Of a stretch of 64,000 nt of DNA, positions 58,501-64,000 are shown piece after piece. The translations under genes and the position numbers were made by a program. The first letter of the stretch is position 1; every line of letters begins with the position of its first letter. Below the pieces are notes generated by a model that was not told the origin of the DNA, did no database searches, and saw nothing but the letters and a program-made list of their open reading frames with translations. The DNA is from Incurvaria masculella (lineage: Eukaryota > Arthropoda > Insecta > Lepidoptera > Incurvariidae), in NCBI GenBank assembly GCA_946894095.1, contig OX335657.1, positions 1,240,001 through 1,304,000 of the forward strand. Direction: 5' to 3'.

Positions 58501-61500
58501 TAGTACACAGGATACAATGAGATACACAAACTTCATTTAAAAAAGGTGCACACTCCACTGGTAGTGAACACAACATGCATAAAAACGAACAAAATATAGA
58601 ACAAATAGGTTATAAAACTATTACATCGTTATACTCCCAAAATAATAAAAATATAAATCAAGTTATCTATAACTTACATTTAAATTTAGAGGCTTCTGGA
58701 AAATATAAGTTTTGTCAAGTCTTATTCACAATGTCAGTCAGTCAGTCAGCGTGTTTGCGTCCACTGCTGGGCATACACCTCTCCAATTTTTCACCAGTCC
58801 TCCCGGCCCTCAGCGGTATGGAACCACTGCTTTCCGCCGACGCACTTGATGTCGTCGTCCCACCTGGCGGGTGGTCATTCTACACTCCGTTTTCCTGTCC
58901 ACGGCCGCCAGTGTAGGACACGGTTACTCCAACGGTCGTTGTCTCTTCGGCTGACATGGCCAGCCCACTGCCACTTGAGCTTAGCCACCCGGTGTCCAAT
59001 ATCGACTACTCTGGTACGTCGGCGGATTGCCTCGTTACGCACCATATCCCGTAGCGATGTTCCCATCATGGCTCGCTCCATGGCTCGCTGGGCAACTTTT
59101 AACTTCTGAACAACGGCGACCGTCAGAGTCCACGTTTCACACCCGTACGTCATTGCCGGGAGGACGCACTGGTCATATATTTTGGTCTTTAAATTTTGCG
59201 GACAGTCTGACTTCATAGCGAATTGAAGCTTTCCGAAGGCAGCCCAACCCAGTTGAATTCGTCTCTCGACCTCCTATTCACAATGCTTCTTCGCAAAATT
59301 AATGATGTTGTTTTTTTTTTTTATGCGACCTGACATGGATGGCTAATACCACACAACTACCGTTATGATATTAGCCCAATACACCACATTCCCGAAGGAA
59401 TTAGGTGCCATGCCAGGACCTTCCCTTTATGAGCACGGCTACATTGAACTGGATGGAAAACACGGACAATTTTTCATTGCCGCTTCGACCATCTTTTCAT
59501 CCAATGCGATGGTACCAACCCGGGCGGGCTTAAACCCTACCACCTAGTAGGGGAAGGGGACCTACAGTTTTACATGGATTCCGAACCATGGAGCAGCTCG
59601 CATTCGTGACGAAATGCACTTATCGAACTCTGAAAGAGAAAGACAGTGGTGCAAGTTGGTATTGAACCCGGGCCTCTGGTACGCTAGGCCAGTCCCCGCG
59701 CCACTAGGCTACGAGCCGCGTGCTGACAACTTGGCTATGTCGGTTCCTATTACACCTTTTTTTTTATTTTCGCAAAAGTTTATGTATCAGTGCAATAGGT
59801 TTTTTCCATCTCTTTAGTAGTTCAATCGATGACTCACCGTGCCTCTCTCTCACGCGCAGCAGAACATACGCCGTGTAGAGACACAGCGCTCCCATGCACA
59901 CCATGAGCACCAGCGCGGCGCCCAGGCCCGCCCGCTCCACGCCCCACGCCATAGTCAGCAGAGACGAGCCCATTATTGTGTTCCATACTGCGAAACTGAA
60001 CATTCTTTGATTTATGGAACTACTCTTCCCCTTATAAAGTCCAAAAAGCATTAGGTCCAAAACTCAGAACATCCAAAAGTATGTATTTTTCGCGTGTATT
60101 ATAAAATGCATGTAATATAATCTAACCTGACCTAACCTAATTGAAAAACTTCCGTATTCATTAGTGTTTTGGACGGTATGGGTTTTGGACCTTGTGTTTT
60201 TTGGACTTCATGATGCGTCCCCCATAATATTAGCCCAGGCAGCACATTTCCGAAAGACATTTTCGTTAGAAGCACAGATATATTTAACAGGATGGAAAAC
60301 ACAAAAAAACATTTATTGCCGCTTCGACCATCAATGCGATGAAACCTGTATCATTGAGGAGGTTGTCTCATTTGAACCAACTCTGGCGGGTTTAACTTTT
60401 TCACAGTTTTTTTCATTTAGGGGATTTTATATAGGCCGTACTACTACGTTACTACCCGTAGTTTCGGCTGAGAGCCCCATCTGCAGGTCTATTCCCGGCA
60501 TTCAGTAATCAGGAATCAGGAATCCTGAGTCCAAAAAACAGCTTTTGTAGCGGTTTTCAAAGCTATTTTGGTTTTCTAGACTCAGGATTCCTGATTCCTG
60601 ATTACTGAATGGCAGGAATAGACCTGCTGGTCGAGTGCTTCAGATAGGGACGGGCTCAGAACCATAGAGTGACACGCATACTCAACGAAACTGCACATCT
60701 AAATCTCGGAAATGGACAGTAATAATAAAAAAAAATCTATTTAGATTGTACCATTGCTGTCATTTCCTTTAAATTTCCCCGCATATACTTTTGTCTTAGG
60801 ATATATATACCTAAGTTAAATACTCAAAACAAAAGTGATCTTAACATAAATTTTGCCTAAAACCGCGCGAAATACGTGCGTCATTAGTGTTGAATCAGAC
60901 GACACAGTTCAAGGAGGGTCAAATGTATCAAAGACATATCATTATCTCCAAGGATGTGGCCATATTTAATTGACGCATAGATAAATGCGGAATTTGGAGC
61001 AATGCTAATGCGTCACTTATGAGTGCAATTATAACCGATTTGCGAAATTCTAAAGATAGATGTGCTTATGAACCTCAACTTGAGGCCAATCAGATACATA
61101 CCTAGCTGTTGACGAGGGTAGAACTAGTAGGTTCTAGACCAGCAATTGATTACTTATCCAAATCGTTAGCATTTCGTTAACAATACGTTAATTCCCTTAC
61201 TATGGTGATAATTCCGGATTATCGGAAACGTGGTTTAAAGGAGCTTAGCGCGTACTTTAGGGGAAATACCTCGGCAGAGAGTTGATTCCATTGTTGAGCG
61301 ACCCTACAGATAAAGGATCTAGAGGATCGGTGGGTTTTAATTTTTGAATGTCAACCGATAATGTGTGCCTCATTACGCACTATATCCCGTAGCGATATTC
61401 TCAGCATGGTTCGCTCCATTGCTCGCTTAGTAACTTTCAACCTTTGGACAACGGCGACCGCCAGAGTCCACGTTTCACACCCTCACGTCCATAACCGGGA

Positions 61501-63895
61501 GGAGGCACTGGTATTATATTTGGGTCTTTAAATTTTGCGAAAGGTCAGAACCTCAGAGCGAATTTAAGCTTTCTTAAGGTGGCCCAACCCGCTCAACTCC
61601 CCATACAAACGGGGAAAGAAGATCACGCCCATATTTCTTGTCAAAGATCCCAAATTTTGCTAAAAATAGCTTTATTTGATCGAACTAGATGTCTGATGAC
61701 CGTTGGTATTGTAAAATTGTGTTTGGTTTCTAAGTTATAAGGTCCGAAAGTCCGAATTTTTCGCGTGTTTTAAACAATAACTTTGGAGGAGGATTACGCA
61801 ATGATAAAGTAAGAACATCTTAAAAAGATTAGTTATCAGACATAGCTTATTTAATCAAGATTTATAATCTATTTGGTTTTTGTTAGATTTTTGAATACAG
61901 CGGTCGTGGTTTACTTTTAGCTATAAGTCGTTTTGTAATTAAAATTTTCGTAAATCTTACCAAATCATACACTATGCACATTTTCTTTTTTGTGGACATG
62001 TTGCATCTTCCTCATCACGGAGCCTGTCTTTTTTTTTGAAACAGAGAAGGTCCCAGAGCGCAACAGCACGGTTTTGTACCGTACCCGCGAATGAGTAAGT
62101 CCCGCCGGGTTGGGCCACCTTAAGGCAGCCCAACCCAGTTGAATTCGTCTCTCGACCTCCTTGGTCAGTCCTTGTCTACCAAGCCGCAGAATTTTACCGA
62201 GATAAACGTAATCTTCAACCTATTCGTTCACTTCTCCGTCGATAACTATTTGTACCCTCAGTCGCAATGACCTTGGTTTTCTCCCGGTTCATCTTCAGAC
62301 CTGCCTTTATCGATGCTTTATCCAGCATGGTCTGAAGCTGAACTCGGGAATTTGAGAGAAGAACAATGTCAGCCGCGAAGCAATGATGACTCGTTGATAC
62401 CCATGTTGTCCCATTCAAGCGCCTTGAACACAACTTCCCATGCGTTGATGACTGATATTCGATTATTATATATTAGATCTTTGGTAAAAGTCAGATCAAT
62501 GCTAAATAGTAGTCATTACCACCTATGAAACAGCCGCAAGTCCAGTCTAGGAGGCATCGTTCGTCGCACAAGAACCAAGCAATTGTCGATCTTATTTGCG
62601 TGCATGTATTATTGTTAGTATTTTAAGTTCTTGTAAACTGTTCTATTTGCATATGTTTGCGTAAATAAATAAGTAAATAAAATAAATAAATATATGACTA
62701 CTACAACATATGACTTAATTAAGTAATTTATACGCTGTGTCCTTATTTAAAGGCTGTCGACGTGCTGAGCATGCTCCGTCGCTCCCTCGGGGATCTCCTA
62801 ACGTGACAGGACGACGATCTTCTTGACTGGTTTGTTACCATTATTTTATGTAAAAAGTGGTTCCTTCCTTCCTCACTGTTCTGGTTCCACAAACAGCAAT
62901 CACTTATAGCACATTACATATTCTGGGATAGAGTACTCCGAGATTAATTACTTAACATTACATGAGCAAACAACCGAAACACTGGACATTTGGCAATTGG
63001 TAACTGTGGTAGAAGCGACAACTTCTAACTTCTAATAACTTAGACAGGTAGTAGTCATTTAAAAGTACTCACATGGTTATTAAAGAGCCCTGCTTTCTCT
63101 TCTCGCATGATGATTTGTATATCTCTTCTGTCGACGAGAAAAATCTATCCTCAGGATTCTGAGAACAAAATATCGTAGTTATGAGCTACCTGAGCAATAA
63201 GTACTTACAATTTTAAATGTCTTACGGGTATTGGGTACCACGTGTGGAACTACTTCAATAAAACTTGCTAGGCTTGCAAAAGCCCCCAAAGCTAGTAGGC
63301 CCAGCAGAAGGATCAGCAGTGTCCGTCTAGCGTACGTACCATCGTGGTGGTACCACTAAGAAGCCCGTGCTTCGAGCGCAGCTCGAGGGGAAACATCGTG
63401 AAGACTGAAACACCGTGCTGAACTCCATCCATGCGCTGTTGCCGCTTTCGCCAGTGGCTCTGCCAGAATAGCCGACAGAATGTATGTGTAGTACGTACCA
63501 TCGTGCTGGCACCGTTAAGAGGCTCATACTCCGCGCGCAGCAGCCCTTGGCGTCGAGCAGGGCTCCATGCCGGCTCTGCCAGAATAGTCGACAGAATCCA
63601 TGTATAATACGTACCATCGTGCTGGCAGCATCGAGAGCCTCATACTCCGCGCGCAGCTCGAGAGGGGAGCCCTTGGCGGCGAGCAGGGCCGAGCTGGGCT
63701 CCATGCCGGCGCTGCTGCTGCTCTCGCCAGTGGCTCTGCCAGAATAGCCAAAAGACTCCATGTTTAGTACGTACCATCGTGCTGGCACCGTCGAGAGGCT
63801 CATACTCTGCGCGCAACTCGAGGGGGGAGCTCTTGGCGGCAAGCAGGGCTGAGCTGGGCTCCATGCCGCCGCTGCTGCTACTCCCGCCGCCGGCG
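46332..63895 (-). CDS. SLC38A9-like lysosomal amino-acid transporter, 10 exons
   Basis: Exons in transcript order: 63895-63775, 63355-63209, 63158-63073, 59995-59838, 57645-57481, 52284-52069, 50999-50803, 49785-49681, 47907-47669, 46503-46332. From ATG 63864 the frame gives about 524 aa and ends in TAG. Family-specific segments seen: SLITIFAVWNTIMGSS, TSWEVHDLCRVL, LGANIVYWILMTNFL, VFPLLNFRDATFFTKFNSMG, FYIHNIIITIM, RRQENN and RDLTIAFVLVTLTYV. These match the order in human SLC38A9, a multi-pass lysosomal arginine sensor and amino-acid exporter acting on mTORC1. The loop with LNSSNATDF and RNVTLLC has candidate N-glycosylation sites. The eight exons from 63158 down are well supported; the first two are less certain. 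Exons 1, 7 and 9 are accompanied by tandem partial copies. The gene is convergent with BicC and Pgm. Confidence 0.88.
46950..47125 (+). mobile_element. LINE 3' UTR fragment, (ATAAACA)n-tailed
   Basis: Same family as 24915-25080, opposite strand. A different LINE tail (minus) occupies 46630-46860. Confidence 0.55.
47190..47668 (-). repeat. Partial tandem copies of SLC38A9 exon 9
   Basis: Fragments of the 3' half of exon 9 recur at about 47220-47350, 47530-47565 and 47565-47664. The last two junctions share the same ACATGTAGAC boundary. Donor sites in the copies are mutated. Confidence 0.75.
47669..47907 (-). CDS. SLC38A9-like exon 9: last helices but one
   Basis: Encodes NMLNNFEMHDAMSAAARVLL, then FQVVTVYPLIAYMFRTQTL and a helix ending CPSIGTIV. 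Phase 0 to 2, GTGAGA donor. Partial copies of this exon follow in the intron. Confidence 0.92.
48440..49110 (-). mobile_element. Helitron-like non-autonomous element
   Basis: Minus strand ends CCCGTGCAAAGCCGGGACGG then GCTAGT, resembling dispersed lepidopteran Helitron-derived elements. Similar pieces occur at 25720-25830, 32655-32880, 33775-33910, 35330-35400 and 54940-55212. Confidence 0.5.
49437..49665 (+). mobile_element. SINE body fragment
   Basis: Diverged body from GGTTCAGATTCCACG to an A-run, next to SLC38A9 exon 8. Confidence 0.65.
49681..49785 (-). CDS. SLC38A9-like exon 8
   Basis: 35 codons in phase 0: GRDLTIAFVLVTLTYVLVG and then AVFYVCFPLAKYCIED. The first residue is Gly where the human protein has Val. 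CTAG acceptor, GTGAGT donor. Confidence 0.9.
49873..50277 (+). mobile_element. tRNA-headed SINE, diverged
   Basis: The body and ATGAAAAAAA tail are recognisable; the tRNA-like head is eroded. Confidence 0.75.
50330..50740 (+). mobile_element. TTAA MITE, degraded copy
   Basis: Interior landmarks (GGCTCCGTGATGAGGA, TCTGACAAGAAATATG) are present, but both ends are eroded. Confidence 0.7.
50803..50999 (-). CDS. SLC38A9-like exon 7
   Basis: Encodes GTLSVAYLLVFVVAKGWHWG, then LSGMLALSFYIHNIIITIMS and GNRRQENN. Only this copy of the tandem array carries the exon 3' end and donor (GTCAGT). Five partial copies lie upstream in the intron. Confidence 0.92.
50820..51925 (-). repeat. 193-bp tandem array of SLC38A9 exon 7 with its acceptor
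   Basis: Six near-identical units at exactly 193-bp spacing, the last truncated. Each holds most of exon 7 plus its 5' splice acceptor. Only the unit nearest 50803 keeps the exon end and donor. Reading through units shifts frame, which creates the long open frames seen here; these are not genes. Confidence 0.92.
52069..52284 (-). CDS. SLC38A9-like exon 6: glycosylated loop and next helix
   Basis: Begins DLNSSNATDFRNVTLLC, a lumenal loop with N-x-S/T sites, then VPVLIAVLVFPLLNFRDATF and FTKFNSM. Phase 1 to 1. Confidence 0.92.
52390..52795 (+). mobile_element. LINE ORF2 C-terminal fragment
   Basis: 106 codons with a Cys/His knuckle (CRFCLEQEETPIHLLCDC) after LTGRCNLNKHLHRM, as at the end of many LINE ORF2 proteins. 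It ends in (TAA)n. Old, host intron of SLC38A9. Confidence 0.75.
52801..53154 (+). mobile_element. tRNA-headed SINE, internally deleted
   Basis: The head GGGTTCAATTTC is present, but the middle (ATGGTTCGGAATCC segment) is missing. It ends in an A-run. Confidence 0.8.
53384..53901 (+). mobile_element. TTAA-flanked MITE, full copy
   Basis: TTAA at 53384 and 53898 with GGTGGCCCAACCCGG and ...GGCCCACC ends. A partial reverse copy lies at 53175-53261. Confidence 0.85.
54185..54830. mobile_element. Non-autonomous element with multiple GCGATTACGAAGC subterminal repeats
   Basis: GCGATTACGAAGC-like motifs occur at least seven times in both orientations, with inverted outer copies near 54200 and 54790. 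Non-coding. Confidence 0.6.
55315..56285 (+). repeat. Tandem duplication, first copy interrupted by two insertions
   Basis: The unit at 56056-56285 recurs at 55315-55477, 55798-55828 and 55994-56055. The gaps are filled by the CCGGCCAAG element and by an (ATTTC)n-tailed LINE fragment. Confidence 0.8.
55478..55797 (-). mobile_element. CCGGCCAAGTGCGAGTCGGA repeat, copy 4, with empty site nearby
   Basis: Inverse copy with an expanded (GTCC)n tract. It lies inside one arm of a tandem duplication whose other arm (56056-56285) lacks it. Confidence 0.82.
56286..57480. other. SLC38A9 intron, AT-rich
   Basis: No coding sequence seen. A dispersed CAACCGACTTAACAAAAAGG repeat piece lies at about 56790. 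Confidence 0.5.
57481..57645 (-). CDS. SLC38A9-like exon 5
   Basis: Encodes GSTSWEVHDLCRVLLGRWAE and then FSLLVMLGANIVYWILMTNF. Phase 1 to 1, GTGAGT donor. Confidence 0.92.
58735..59290 (-). mobile_element. RTE-like LINE 3' fragment
   Basis: Minus reading includes YGCETWTLT and KLKWQWAGHVSRR, typical of RTE-clade C-termini. The 3' end is a (TGAC)n run at 58735. Confidence 0.85.
59308..59722 (-). mobile_element. tRNA-headed SINE
   Basis: Full-length minus copy starting with a T-run and ending at GGCTACGAGCCGC. Confidence 0.87.
59838..59995 (-). CDS. SLC38A9-like exon 4: first conserved membrane helices
   Basis: Encodes FAVWNTIMGSSLLTMAWGVE, then RAGLGAALVLMVCMGALCLY and TAYVLLRVRERH. GTTCAG was chosen over the nearer GCAG because only it joins in frame to exon 3. 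Confidence 0.9.
60205..60400 (-). mobile_element. SINE body fragment
   Basis: Contains ATAATATTAGCCCAGGCA and TTATTGCCGCTTCGACCATC. Confidence 0.6.
60483..60627. repeat. Hairpin with 49-bp arms
   Basis: Arms 60483-60531 and 60579-60627 are near-perfect inverses around TCAGTAATCAGGAATCAGG. In an SLC38A9 intron. Confidence 0.85.
60632..61230. other. SLC38A9 intron, unassigned
   Basis: AT-rich and without recognised repeats or open frames. Confidence 0.5.
61360..62450 (-). mobile_element. RTE-like LINE fragment split by a TTAA MITE
   Basis: Same family as 58735-59290 plus RT-end sequence (GLKMNREKTKVI). The MITE at 61574-62123 separates the halves. Confidence 0.8.
61574..62123 (-). mobile_element. 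TTAA-flanked MITE inserted in an RTE-like LINE
   Basis: Clean TTAA-to-TTAA insertion. The flanks GCTTTC and GGCAGCCCAACCC are contiguous in the related LINE copy near 59230. Confidence 0.9.
62451..63072. other. SLC38A9 intron, unassigned
   Basis: AT-rich with an (AAAT)n run near 62665. Nothing coding recognised before exon 3. Confidence 0.5.
63073..63158 (-). CDS. SLC38A9-like exon 3
   Basis: Begins NPEDRFFSSTEEIYKSS and ends QGSLIT with a split Ile codon. CTCAG acceptor, GTGAGT donor. It leads in frame into the conserved TIFAVWNT helix. Confidence 0.75.
63209..63355 (-). CDS. SLC38A9-like exon 2: N-terminal hydrophobic segment (tentative)
   Basis: 49 codons in phase 0 to 0 between TTAG and GTAAGT. 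It encodes RRTLLILLLGLLALGAFA and then SLASFIEVVPHVV, a strong membrane segment ahead of the first family-conserved helix. The acceptor lies inside a degraded exon-1 copy, so the 5' edge is uncertain. A signal anchor or extra helix is unusual for this family. Confidence 0.45.
63615..63735 (-). CDS. SLC38A9-like exon 1 duplicate (cassette copy B)
   Basis: This copy is 121 nt, exactly as long as copy A, with a GGCAG acceptor and GTACGT donor. An intact ATG at 63704 opens 30 codons that differ at few residues (MEPSSALLAAKGSPLELRAE). Both copies have the same phases, so they could be used as alternatives but not in series. Confidence 0.45.
63775..63895 (-). CDS. SLC38A9-like exon 1 (cassette copy A)
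   Basis: A candidate ATG at 63864 opens 30 codons, MEPSSALLAAKSSPLELRAE and then YEPLDGASTM, before donor GTACGT. A TTCAG acceptor at 63896 and an open frame upstream of the ATG mean this may be an internal exon, with the true start outside the window. It is one of four tandem copies. Confidence 0.6.
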
Positions 63896-64000
63896 CTGAA
63901 GAGAGGACACATCTTACTTTGAAATTACAAAACACCGATGCAACATAATTATTGGGAAGCGACAACATTTTATTGGGAACTTTTTTACTAATCGGGATAA

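Larger units (their letters stand above)
63340..63895 (-). repeat. Four-copy tandem cassette of SLC38A9 first-exon sequence
   Basis: The donors ACGATG|GTACGT recur at 63774, 63614, 63498 and 63339. The first two copies are intact and 121 nt each; the third is shortened; the fourth is degraded and overlaps the tentative exon 2. Confidence 0.85.

Noticed and set aside
60120..60143. Interstitial telomeric repeat (CCTAA) near 60120
   Set aside because: Only two or three imperfect units; below what would distinguish it from chance.

Overview
The window reads as nuclear DNA of an insect, most likely a moth or butterfly. It has short GC-rich exons with GT-AG introns and long AT-rich introns full of SINEs, LINE tails and TTAA-flanked miniature transposons. 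One foldback loop carries (TTAGG)n, and the three recognisable genes look like insect orthologues. No bacterial operon, CRISPR array or rRNA gene is present. Exons were placed by hand from splice sites, reading phase and family resemblance; nothing was searched against a database.

Layout. Positions 392-18456 (+) hold the last 16 coding exons of a Bicaudal-C gene (KH RNA-binding region, Pro/Gln/Ser-rich linker, C-terminal SAM domain); its 5' end lies outside the window. A seven-unit 172-bp tandem repeat starts just after its stop codon. Positions 23158-35600 (+) hold a complete ten-exon phosphoglucomutase gene (560 aa) with all catalytic motifs. Positions 36373-43322 (-) hold a young BEL/Pao LTR retrotransposon with identical-looking 1363-bp LTRs and a 5-bp target duplication. 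Its single open frame encodes gag, protease and integrase, but nearly all reverse transcriptase and RNase H are missing. Positions 46332-63895 (-) hold an SLC38A9-like lysosomal amino-acid transporter (about 524 aa in ten exons; the first two are less certain), convergent with the other two genes.

The three genes show no functional link: an mRNA regulator of oogenesis and epithelia, a glycogen/glucose enzyme, and an arginine-sensing transporter. They do share an odd structural feature. All three carry tandem partial copies of their own exons with splice sites: a 155-bp array in BicC, a 193-bp array plus two others in SLC38A9, and a short echo in Pgm.

The repeat landscape is rich. It includes a tRNA-headed SINE and a 5S-rRNA-headed SINE that share one body, a TTAA-flanked MITE family with a recoverable empty site, several long foldbacks, RTE-like and CR1/Jockey-like LINE fragments, and Helitron-like pieces. 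The strongest candidates for something new are the RT-less but otherwise intact BEL/Pao element, the SINE pair with exchanged Pol III heads, and the exon-seeded tandem arrays.
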